Below are positions 25,732-33,576 of a stretch of 64,000 nt of DNA, piece by piece. Under the pieces are notes generated by a model. That model was not told the origin of the DNA and made no database searches. It saw only the letters and a program-made list of their open reading frames with translations. Within the stretch, counting starts at the first letter, position 1, and each line of letters opens with the position of its first letter. Both the position numbers and the translations under genes were made by a program. This DNA comes from QQVM01 sp964544885 (GTDB taxonomy: Bacteria; Bacteroidota; Bacteroidia; AKYH767-A; 2013-40CM-41-45): assembly GCA_964544885.1 (NCBI GenBank), contig CAZJDX010000012.1:25558-89557 (forward strand), written 5' to 3'.

Positions 25732-28461
25732 TTAATCCTTGGTTCTGATGAGATGAACATATCCATTAAGCTGTACCGTTTCAACTCCTTTGATACGGTA
25801 AAAATTAACCAGGCAGGTATAGTAGTAAACTCCTTCCGAACAATCCTGTCCGCTGGTCTGATCTTTTCCGTCCCAATTGATATCCTTATCCGAACTTTCA
25901 AAAACAAGAATTCCCCAGCGATTATAAATTTTTATCAGGATGTCCTTAACATTTTTATACGGAGGACAATTTTTCAGTTGCAATTCAGGTGAAGTGGTGG
26001 AATCGCATGGATGGAAGAGGTCATTCACCCCATCGGCATTGGGCGTGAAAACGCTTGGCAATACATATTGCCTGCATGTATCGACACAGGCTTCAACAGG
26101 AGACAGTGTTTCATTATTCACTGAATCAAGCGCGGTAACCTTATAGCATCCGGCCAGGGAAGAGAGATTACGGTGAAAATATACCGTGTCCGCCGGATTA
26201 TTTAATGAATCGATCAACTCATATCCACTTTCGGAAGAGGGAGCATAATAAATATAGTATTTGAGAACATCATCCGCGCAGTAATTGTTCGGGTTCGTCC
26301 AGGTAAGTTGATTTTGACCATCCGCACAAAACGATTCAGCGACCAGTTCGGGGGAACATGGTGCCACATTATCTGCCGGGATGGCGCATTCTCTTTGTGA
26401 GCGGTTCGATATCGGGTCAACAAAACCCGGAAAGGTGTATTCGCCCGTACTTCTCACGTAATAACAGTAGGTATTTCCATTGACAAGTCCGCTATCAGTA
26501 TAGGTTCTCAGCGCGGTTCTTGCGATCGAATCGTACTCCAGGGTAAGATCATTCAGTTTATAAATATCGTAGAACAAATTGGACCAGGGTACATGTTCCT
26601 CCCAGGACAGAACCACCCTGTTGTCTGTCGGAGAAAGGGAGAGAAACACGGTGGAAGCGGTAGTACTGTTTCCTTTGAGAACCAGATTTCCATTGTCAGT
26701 ATAATACAATTCAACTTTATAAGACCAGGGTGTACTTTTTGTGTCAATGAGTGTGTCAATGTAGGTTGTATCATTCAGATCATTAAAAACGGCAACCTGA
26801 CTGAAACTGGCACCGGAGAAACCGGTGGAATGAAACAACCTGTATTGATATGGAGGGGGGTTCTGGACGGTATCAAGATCCGTAGGCTTACTCCAGGCTA
26901 CATAGACAGATCCCAGTACAGTATTCGTTTCCCTGACATCGGCATTGGTGAGAACGGGAAGATCTTTCTTAAGAGATGAACATACCTGATCAGTCGCGCA
27001 GCTCTCCGAACCACCCGGGTAAACCGCAGTAACAATGTAGCAATACTCAACACCCACAGATAAACCGCTTCCATTATTATTATCAAGGTATGTGGTACTG
27101 TTCAGACCGAGGGTTGTGTCAAGCAGTGTGTAACCGGAGTAAGCGGGAGCGCCGTTATCACAGGGACAGGGGATTGATCCGGGATACTGACCAGAACGCC
27201 TGTAGATCCGATAACCGACTACCTGCGAGCAGGAGGGCGCATCCCAGTTTAGTCTGATGGCATTTCCGTCTGGAAGGGCAGTCAGGTTCTCCGGAGCCGG
27301 TCCGATCACACGGATAAAAACTCCGGCGAGGCTTACCAGGATAACCGAATCCGGCGGCACAACGTCTTCAGCCCTGAATTGCGCATAGTATGGCTGTGTT
27401 CGTATATGCCCACAGTTAGTTTCCCAATAAAACCTGCTGGTGACGGTGTCGTTATTCTGTGTCAGTGGGGTCATAATCGCTGAATCAGGCACCGTAAACG
27501 GTCCGCCGCTACCCGATATGATAACACTGTTCCCGTCGGGGTCGATGGCCGTTATATTGAAAGCAAGCGTATCGCCAGCGACCACACAGGTATCCGCGAG
27601 AGGCTGAATCTGAGGAGGATGATTGTTACAATTACCGATAATGATCTGCATATCTCTTGTCACATAACCGATCTGAGTACCGTTTCTCCATTCAATAATC
27701 TTGAAGGCCACATTATACTCCCAGGGTGCAAAACCGGCAATGGTTAGCGGGGTATTCCAGACAAGATCCCCTGTGACAGGATCGATTGAAAAGGACGAAG
27801 AGGTTACAGGGAAAGTATACCCCGGTATAGGATCTCCACCGAGCCCTCTGCAAACGGTTAGCTCATAGGAGAGGGAGTCCCCGTCAGGATCAAATGCATT
27901 GGCATTATGTATAAAAATCCTGTCAACACAGCCGCGGTCTATGGGTGGGTAAGTGAGTACAGGAGAACTGTTAATTCCGAGAAATGGATTTATAATCAGC
28001 AAGGTACTTACATAAAACGGAACCTCTACTGATCCGGGAATATTTACAACACCGGCATTTCGGTTAGGATCTTCGAAGTGAATGAGAAATTCACCATTGC
28101 CATTGTAGGTATGAGTATTTATATATGTATTACGACTGATATCATTATCGAGATCTTCCTTGAGACTTCTTACAAAAACCACCGGTGGCGTTCCGTCGCC
28201 GAAGTATACAGAATCAAGCGTTGGTCTGTCGGCCTGTCTGCTACTGGTTTTGGTATAGGTAATAATCGTGATCTCATAAGTCAGCGCCGGCGGGGGACCT
28301 ATATAGCGATAGGTGATCTCACCGGCGCGGTTGTGAGTGGCAAAAGAAGAGAAGCAGGAAATAAAAAAACAAGCCGCTAAATGCAGAGCAAAGCGCCGTA
28401 AATTCGGGAATACAGATCCCTTTGATTCAGTCGCGTAGCTTTTCCGGTAAATTCTTTTCAC
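25732..28461 (-). CDS. secreted fibronectin-type-III protein with gliding-motility-associated C-terminus
   Basis: A 909-residue secreted protein beginning at GTG. After a signal peptide the mature N-terminus reads ATHNRAGEITYRYIG, which is common in Bacteroidota surface proteins and is followed by cadherin/Ig-like beta domains (about 60-400). Residues about 400-790 hold several fibronectin type III modules (LTALPDGNAIRLNWDAPSC; VVLSWEEHVPWSNLFYDIY; NQLTWTNPNNY). The last 95 residues are a CHU_C/type B sorting domain (LPSVFTPNADGVNDLF, IYNRWGILVFES, WDGKDQTSG). It is presumably exported by the T9SS and displayed on the surface, as gliding or adhesion-related proteins are. No enzyme motif was found. 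Confidence 0.87.
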   Translation of the reverse strand: MKRIYRKSYATESKGSVFPNLRRFALHLAACFFISCFSSFATHNRAGEITYRYIGPPPALTYEITIITYTKTSSRQADRPTLDSVYFGDGTPPVVFVRSLKEDLDNDISRNTYINTHTYNGNGEFLIHFEDPNRNAGVVNIPGSVEVPFYVSTLLIINPFLGINSSPVLTYPPIDRGCVDRIFIHNANAFDPDGDSLSYELTVCRGLGGDPIPGYTFPVTSSSFSIDPVTGDLVWNTPLTIAGFAPWEYNVAFKIIEWRNGTQIGYVTRDMQIIIGNCNNHPPQIQPLADTCVVAGDTLAFNITAIDPDGNSVIISGSGGPFTVPDSAIMTPLTQNNDTVTSRFYWETNCGHIRTQPYYAQFRAEDVVPPDSVILVSLAGVFIRVIGPAPENLTALPDGNAIRLNWDAPSCSQVVGYRIYRRSGQYPGSIPCPCDNGAPAYSGYTLLDTTLGLNSTTYLDNNNGSGLSVGVEYCYIVTAVYPGGSESCATDQVCSSLKKDLPVLTNADVRETNTVLGSVYVAWSKPTDLDTVQNPPPYQYRLFHSTGFSGASFSQVAVFNDLNDTTYIDTLIDTKSTPWSYKVELYYTDNGNLVLKGNSTTASTVFLSLSPTDNRVVLSWEEHVPWSNLFYDIYKLNDLTLEYDSIARTALRTYTDSGLVNGNTYCYYVRSTGEYTFPGFVDPISNRSQRECAIPADNVAPCSPELVAESFCADGQNQLTWTNPNNYCADDVLKYYIYYAPSSESGYELIDSLNNPADTVYFHRNLSSLAGCYKVTALDSVNNETLSPVEACVDTCRQYVLPSVFTPNADGVNDLFHPCDSTTSPELQLKNCPPYKNVKDILIKIYNRWGILVFESSDKDINWDGKDQTSGQDCSEGVYYYTCLVNFYRIKGVETVQLNGYVHLIRTKD

Positions 28462-28763
28462 AAGTTCAAAAAATGATATCCGGATCCTTCCATTCTGGCT
28501 GTGTCTATGAGTGAACGATCCTATAGCTGATCTAATTCCCTAAATCAAAGATTCTTTCAAGTTCCGGGATTTTCTTTTGCACAATTTAGAGATTTTCCCG
28601 CCATAAAAAAAAGGATTTTACGATTTCGTAATGAGCCAGGCTATATTACTAACACACACGCTGTTTTGAACTGTATATCTTGAATGTTTTGACATTGTTG
28701 TGATAAAGTAATTTCTCCTAATTTAGTTTCATCGAATCATTGCAACACAAAACACAAAAACCT
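28462..28763. other. divergent regulatory region
   Basis: About 300 nt between the minus-strand gliding-associated gene and the plus-strand secreted protein. It should contain both promoters. I see no box close enough to consensus to assign, and no RNA gene or repeat. Confidence 0.3.
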
Positions 28764-29732
28764 ATGAACACTAAAATTAACAGAACATCACTTGTCATCA
28801 TCTTTTTTTATCTTATTCACCTGAATGCGATAGCGCAAAAAAGTCTCAGGGAGTATGTTGAAAAAGCGGGCAAGTCTAACATCTATGATAAAACTGAGCT
28901 CACCCTTGTCCCTGTAACGGCAGCCGGTTTTGGAGACGGACACGGAAGGGTAGCGCTTCTTACCTCAGCCGATCAGATCCCTGATACGATTGCACTCGCA
29001 ACATTTTACATTTACGACCTGGGTACTGCATCAACAAGTACAGCCGGGAACTGGGCCACAACCACTTATACTGCTGTCTCTGAAAAAGGAGGTAATATAC
29101 TGGCGAACCTTGCCCTTGAAAATTCAATGAATAAAATGAAAGCAGTAGCTCTTGAAAACGGCAGGATGCTTCTCGGTGTTGAGGAATATCTTAACACTTC
29201 TGAAAAAAAAGATTTCTACTATAATGGCTTTAGCCCTCAATTATCCAAGCTCGGAAAATTTACAAGCAACCTTGAAAACAAGCACGTAGATATCGCTGTT
29301 GGCGCGGATGGTTACCGGCCCTTTGACGTAGCTTCTCATTATGATCATCTGCGCTCCACTTCAATCGGATATGAGTTAGCCGGTAAACTGGGAGTTGACG
29401 GCATGCTGAGCATTGCGCTGGAAGTGCAGAGCCATAAAAAAGGAATCAACATACATGGTGTTAAGGTAAGCCTGCACGGACCGAACCGTATTCCAAAAGA
29501 AGATAAAAAATATATAGCTCAAAATCTGGGTAATGGATACTATGAAGGACAATTGTATTGTTTCGCTTATTATTTTCTGAAAGAACCGGTTCCTGTCGCC
29601 GTGATTGAAAAAAACAAAGTGACGGAAATGAACCTCGACGGAGTGGGTGATATTCTGGAAGAGATGATAAAAAAAATGGAAGCCGGCATGAAAGAATCCG
29701 TGGCTAAAGCAGCCTCCAAATACAATAAATAA
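28764..29732 (+). CDS. secreted protein of unknown family
   Basis: From the ATG at 28764 the protein has 322 residues with a clear signal peptide (IIFFYLIHLNAIAQ, cleavage before KS). A TTG 24 nt upstream would only lengthen the N-terminus. The mature part has no motif I recognise. It has GFGDGHGRVALLT, an alternating hydrophobic stretch around GKLGVDGMLSIALEVQSHKK, and an amphipathic C-terminal helix (GDILEEMIKKMEAGMKESV). No lipobox, membrane helix or T9SS tail is visible, so it is probably periplasmic. A strong 13-bp hairpin follows the gene, consistent with a single-gene transcript. Confidence 0.75.
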   Translation: MNTKINRTSLVIIFFYLIHLNAIAQKSLREYVEKAGKSNIYDKTELTLVPVTAAGFGDGHGRVALLTSADQIPDTIALATFYIYDLGTASTSTAGNWATTTYTAVSEKGGNILANLALENSMNKMKAVALENGRMLLGVEEYLNTSEKKDFYYNGFSPQLSKLGKFTSNLENKHVDIAVGADGYRPFDVASHYDHLRSTSIGYELAGKLGVDGMLSIALEVQSHKKGINIHGVKVSLHGPNRIPKEDKKYIAQNLGNGYYEGQLYCFAYYFLKEPVPVAVIEKNKVTEMNLDGVGDILEEMIKKMEAGMKESVAKAASKYNK

Positions 29733-29756
29733 TACTCAACCGGAAGGTATTCACAA

Positions 29757-29788
29757 TCCGGCTTTGTACTACCTGGTACAAAGCCGGA
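29757..29788 (+). terminator. strong hairpin after the unknown secreted gene
   Basis: TCCGGCTTTGTAC (29757-29769) pairs perfectly with GTACAAAGCCGGA (29776-29788) around a 6-nt loop. It lies 25 nt after the stop codon. No run of T follows, so it may work as an mRNA 3' stabiliser instead of a classical terminator. Confidence 0.55.
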
Positions 29789-29916
29789 ACTGTTGTAAGC
29801 AATGCCTGGAAGGGTTTGCGCATCCATTAAAATCCGATGAGAGGGATTTGTAAGCAGAATTAATCCAGCCTGAGTCAGGTTTTTCTTTATATTTATCGCT
29901 TAAACTCCCCACGATC

Positions 29917-31182
29917 ATGAAACCATCAGTACTCCTGCAGATTTTATGTTTTGGACTTTTATTTTTGTTCTCAAGGATACTAGGCGCCTCACCGCCCGAT
30001 ACTGTAATAACAACCTTGAACAATGTTCATCAGGGAAATGGAAGCGGACTCGCTACACGCTCTGTAACCGACACTTTTCTTTTCCCACAGGATATTTCAG
30101 TGTATGGAGAAATAATGATGCGTGTTACCCTTTCCTGTCCGACCGGAGGATGTGATCCCTGGGATCGTTTTGCCAACATAAGTATTTTTCATAATGGTGA
30201 ATGGTTTGAAATCGGCCGTTATATCACTCCTTATGGGATTTCATGCGGATGGTTACTGGATGTGAGTGATTACAGAATGATGCTGAGGGACACGGTCATT
30301 ATTAAATCGTTCATTGACACCTGGACCAATCCCGGATGGCTTGTCAAACTGGATTTTGAGTTTACCACAGGTGTAACACTTTATGACAATATTAAAGTGG
30401 AAAATTTATGGTACACGGAAAATCTCGTCTATGGAGATGCCAGCAATCCATCAGTATTGCCTGTCATCTCCAAAACCATCGACGCTGATGCTCAAAGTGT
30501 AAAGCTGAAAATGGTGAATACCGGTCACGGACAGGGAAACTCTGATAACGCGGCAGAATTTTCACAAAAGACTCATTCGTTGTATATCGACGGCTTGTTG
30601 ACCAATACACATTTTTTATGGCGAGCCGATTGCGCAAGCAATCCCTGCTCACCTCAGGCCGGCAGCTGGCAATACAACCGGGCAGGCTGGTGTCCGGGAG
30701 CTGATGTTTTACCAGCCTATTTTGATCTGAGCGCCCACGTATCTCCAGGGCAATCCATAGACCTTGATTACCGTTTGCAAAACTATCTGAATGCCTGCAG
30801 CCCTGCCAATCCTTCTTGTGTGACCGGTTTAACCTGCGCGGATTGTAATTATAATTACAACGGGCACACCGAGCCGCATTACAAGATCTCCGGTCAACTG
30901 ATCACTTATAAAAGCAATACTGCGGGAGTTAAAAGTCTGAAGCCTGAGAATTCAATCCTGATCTCCCCGAATCCTTCCGAAGGCATGATTAGCGTTCAGC
31001 GGAATACAAAGGCGGAGAATGCAAAAATTGAAATTCATGATATAAGCGGAAGGCTAGTTTTCGGTTGTCAGATGAAAACAGAGATACAGACCATGGATTT
31101 AAGAGATCTTTCCGCAGGAACATATATTTTGAAGTACCATTCCGACGAAGGCTCGCAGGTAAAAAGGCTGTTGATACAGTAA
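29917..31182 (+). CDS. PNGase F-like glycoamidase with T9SS tail
   Basis: A 421-residue secreted protein similar to peptide-N4-(N-acetyl-beta-glucosaminyl)asparagine amidase F, which removes N-linked glycans from eukaryotic glycoproteins. The N-terminal domain has SCPTGGCDPWDRFANI, whose Asp80 fits the catalytic Asp60 of Flavobacterium PNGase F. The second domain has HGQGNSDNAAEFSQKTHSL, whose Glu214 fits Glu206 of that enzyme. WRADCASNPCSPQ and NRAGWCPGADVLP supply further conserved Cys. The last 75 residues are a T9SS type A tail (ILISPNPSEGMISVQ; LSAGTYILKYHSDEG). Assignments to catalytic positions are by motif context. It is likely released or displayed to harvest glycans. Confidence 0.85.
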   Translation: MKPSVLLQILCFGLLFLFSRILGASPPDTVITTLNNVHQGNGSGLATRSVTDTFLFPQDISVYGEIMMRVTLSCPTGGCDPWDRFANISIFHNGEWFEIGRYITPYGISCGWLLDVSDYRMMLRDTVIIKSFIDTWTNPGWLVKLDFEFTTGVTLYDNIKVENLWYTENLVYGDASNPSVLPVISKTIDADAQSVKLKMVNTGHGQGNSDNAAEFSQKTHSLYIDGLLTNTHFLWRADCASNPCSPQAGSWQYNRAGWCPGADVLPAYFDLSAHVSPGQSIDLDYRLQNYLNACSPANPSCVTGLTCADCNYNYNGHTEPHYKISGQLITYKSNTAGVKSLKPENSILISPNPSEGMISVQRNTKAENAKIEIHDISGRLVFGCQMKTEIQTMDLRDLSAGTYILKYHSDEGSQVKRLLIQ

Positions 31183-31196
31183 GAGGTATTTAGAGA

Positions 31197-31822
31197 TTAT
31201 TTATTCATTGAAAATTTACCATCATTCCTTTTTACCGGATTAACTATCATATATTCAGAAATGTTGTGATAAGATTGTTCGTTGCGAATGGCATGTTCGT
31301 AATAATTGCGTTGCCATAATTTACCCATCATTTCATTTTTTGATTTGTAAATATTCAGACATGCATTTGAAACCAATGATTTATAATTAGTAACAAGATC
31401 CCCAATGGTTGCATTATGTAAGTCCATGTCCTGCGGGGCAATCCCTTGCAGTTGTCTCTTTTTTTTCCGGATTACGGTTGCCCATCATTATTTTGGACAG
31501 GGGTGAATCCCACCTCGACCGCATCCACCTACGCGATAATACCATGAATATGGTCTGGCATAATCTGAAACACATCCAATTTAAAATTTGGAAATCGCCC
31601 GGACAATTTCAACCATTCTCCGATTGCAATTTGCCCGAATTCGTTTAATTTCATTTGGGGCGATGCATGAGATGGATTTATCCCTTCTCCACGGGTAATT
31701 TTTACAAACCTGCATTTTCTGCCCTGACAACAAATGGCCATGAAATACAATCCCGTCTGTGAAGAATCGTATCCCTTTAAACGAATGGATTCTCGATGAT
31801 GTATTTGCGGATTGAATTTCAT
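31197..31822 (-). pseudogene. decayed REP-associated tyrosine transposase (IS200-like, Y1_Tnp)
   Basis: Two open pieces on the minus strand together give a RAYT-family transposase. The 5' piece (31529-31822) reads HHRESIRLKGYDSSQTGLYF and QIMPDHIHGIIA, which contains the HUH metal-binding His pair. It ends at TAG. The 3' piece (31197-31427) reads IGDLVTNYKSLVSNACL and GKLWQRNYYEHAIRNEQSYH, containing the catalytic-Tyr helix. The linker between them (VEVGFTPVQNNDG) is out of frame and has a second stop. At least two disabling changes are present, so it is inactive. Confidence 0.8.
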
Positions 31823-31829
31823 TTACCAT

Positions 31830-31890
31830 CCACAATTTTTATTTCTTCTTGGGTCAAGTCATAGAGCTGGCAAACGAGTTGATATATTTA
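31830..31890. repeat. degenerate 60-bp coding repeat, copy A
   Basis: Shares its first 25 nt exactly with copy C at 32282. The minus strand reads YQLVCQLYDLTQEEIKIVDG, a peptide resembling the 'LVYxLYGLTEEEIxIVEG' C-terminus found in type IIG/Eco57I-like restriction-modification proteins. It is not part of an intact gene. Confidence 0.6.
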
Positions 31891-31926
31891 TTATTTGGGT
31901 GTAGCTGCTCATTCTGTCTTTTTATT

Positions 31927-31944
31927 CAACCCCTTACGGGGTTG
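31927..31944. repeat. REP-like hairpin H1
   Basis: CAACCCC-TTAC-GGGGTTG, a 7-bp perfect stem with a 4-nt loop; first of five small hairpins beside the RAYT remnant. Confidence 0.6.
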
Positions 31945-31973
31945 GTTATTGGTTTACAGGGTTGTTCCTCTTG

Positions 31974-31992
31974 CCCCGAATTTCATTCGGGG
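31974..31992. repeat. REP-like hairpin H2
   Basis: CCCCGAAT-TTC-ATTCGGGG, an 8-bp perfect stem with a TTC loop. Confidence 0.6.
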
Positions 31993-32004
31993 TTATTGAT
32001 GTTT

Positions 32005-32019
32005 AAGCCCTTCGGGCTT
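32005..32019. repeat. REP-like hairpin H3
   Basis: AAGCCC-TTC-GGGCTT, a 6-bp perfect stem with a TTC loop. Confidence 0.6.
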
Positions 32020-32030
32020 TTGTGCTCCTT

Positions 32031-32092
32031 CTACAATTTTTACTTCTTCTGTCAAGCCCTAAAGTTGATAAACAATTTGATTAATACTTTCC
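32031..32092. repeat. degenerate 60-bp coding repeat, copy B
   Basis: The minus strand reads INQIVYQL, a stop, then GLTEEVKIVEG: the same peptide as copies A and C, with an internal stop and a small deletion. The frame to its right on the minus strand (NMEQLLGKIDYCKES) extends the resemblance to restriction-modification C-termini. Confidence 0.5.
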
Positions 32093-32215
32093 TTGCAGTA
32101 GTCAATCTTGCCAAGCAGTTGTTCCATGTTTACCTCATAAATAATCCTGAAAGGAATGCATTTTAATAACGCTGTATGAAATAATGCAGTGTTCATCAAT
32201 CCCGCACGGCTAACA

Positions 32216-32232
32216 CAACCACGAAGTGGTTG
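32216..32232. repeat. REP-like hairpin H4
   Basis: CAACCAC-GAA-GTGGTTG, a 7-bp perfect stem with a GAA loop, the complement of the TTC loops of H2 and H3. Confidence 0.6.
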
Positions 32233-32256
32233 AACAGCTTTAAAGCAGGTATTTCT

Positions 32257-32275
32257 CATCAAATTCAATTTGATG
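32257..32275. repeat. REP-like hairpin H5
   Basis: CATCAAATT-C-AATTTGATG, a 9-bp perfect inverted repeat around one base (or 8 bp around a TCA loop). Confidence 0.55.
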
Positions 32276-32281
32276 TGCCCT

Positions 32282-32340
32282 CCACAATTTTTATTTCTTC
32301 TTGGGTTAAACCATAAAGCTGGTAAGCCAATTGGTCTATT
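32282..32340. repeat. degenerate 60-bp coding repeat, copy C
   Basis: First 25 nt identical to copy A. The minus strand reads DQLAYQLYGLTQEEIKIVEG, the best-preserved version of the peptide. It lies directly next to the 3' end of mqnC, whose stop is at 32357. Confidence 0.6.
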
Positions 32341-32356
32341 TGACTTTCAAGTATAA

Positions 32357-33484
32357 TCAATACCCTATCACCTGCTGCTCCATCATTTCCGGTACTTCGC
32401 GGTACTCGTACTGTTGATTTCTCAACTGGGGTATAAAGCCTGCCTCCCGGATCGCATCCTGAATTCCCTGAGAAGTAAAGCGGTGCGGAGCTCCTGCAGC
32501 CGAAACAACATTTTCTTCAATCATGATGGAACCAAAATCATTCGCTCCGGCATGCAGGCATACTTGTGCGATTTCTTTCCCTACGGTAAGCCAGCTTGCC
32601 TGGATATTGGGAATATTCGGCAGCATCAAACGACTAATCGCCAGCATCCGGATGTATTCTTCTCCTGAGACGCGGTTCCTGATTCCTTTGATCCTTTTTA
32701 AAATCGTATTCTCATCCTGAAATGGCCAGGGTATAAAAGCAATAAATCCTTTTGCATCCGCAGGCTTTTCTTCCTGCACTTCACGAAGCCAAACCAGATG
32801 CTGAAACCTTTCTTCGAGTGTTTCCACATGACCGAACATCATGGTCGCTGAGGTGGTAATATGAAGTTTATGCGCTGCACGCATTACATCCAGCCATTCC
32901 TTTCCTGTACATTTCCCTTTGGAGATCAAGCGCCGTACACGATCTGAGAGAATCTCCGCACCGGCACCGGGTAGCGAATCAAGCCCGGCTTCCTTCAGCG
33001 TCTTCAAAACTTCCGTATGACTGCTTCCTTCGAGCTTGGTGATGTGCGCAATTTCCGGCGGACCCAATGCATGCAATTTCAGCGTGGGATACAGTTTCTT
33101 TAATTCACGGAAAAGTTCAGTGTAATATTTCAAACCAAGATCCGGATGATGACCACCCTGTAACAAGAGCTGCTCACCTCCGTAACGGTAAGTCTCTTCT
33201 ATCTTCTGCCTGTATTCGTCAATGGTAGTGATATAGGACTCTTCATGACCGGGGATCCTGTAAAAATTACAAAACTTACAATTGGCAATGCAAACATTTG
33301 TTGTGTTGACATTTCGATCAATGATCCAGGTTACCTTACCGTCGTTGTGATAATGCATCCTGAGCCTGTTTGCCGCATCCATCAGTCCGGCAGTTGGCGC
33401 ATGCAGGAACAACTCCATGCCTTCAGACACAGAAAGAAAACCATGATCAAGTGCTTTATCGTAAAGGCTGTCAATGTTTCGCAT
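32357..33484 (-). CDS. mqnC: dehypoxanthine futalosine cyclase (menaquinone, futalosine pathway)
   Basis: A 375-residue radical-SAM enzyme that cyclises dehypoxanthine futalosine in the alternative menaquinone pathway. The cluster motif is Cys65-x3-Cys69-x2-Cys72 (TTNVCIANCKFCNFYR), preceded by VTWIIDRNVN. LLQGGHHPDLGLKYYTEL, ALGPPEIAHI, FIAFIPWPFQDENT and NDFGSIMIEENVVSAAG are typical of MqnC and distinguish it from MqnE. The quinone product is the electron acceptor of the complex I encoded at 5.9-14.2 kb. No other mqn genes are adjacent. Confidence 0.93.
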   Translation of the reverse strand: MRNIDSLYDKALDHGFLSVSEGMELFLHAPTAGLMDAANRLRMHYHNDGKVTWIIDRNVNTTNVCIANCKFCNFYRIPGHEESYITTIDEYRQKIEETYRYGGEQLLLQGGHHPDLGLKYYTELFRELKKLYPTLKLHALGPPEIAHITKLEGSSHTEVLKTLKEAGLDSLPGAGAEILSDRVRRLISKGKCTGKEWLDVMRAAHKLHITTSATMMFGHVETLEERFQHLVWLREVQEEKPADAKGFIAFIPWPFQDENTILKRIKGIRNRVSGEEYIRMLAISRLMLPNIPNIQASWLTVGKEIAQVCLHAGANDFGSIMIEENVVSAAGAPHRFTSQGIQDAIREAGFIPQLRNQQYEYREVPEMMEQQVIGY

Positions 33485-33576
33485 ACCTGATGTTTATTCC
33501 CGGAGAATTTAAGAGACAGATTTAAACCTCTGCATGATTATTTTCTGTACTTTCCGCAATCAAAAATACAAATAAA

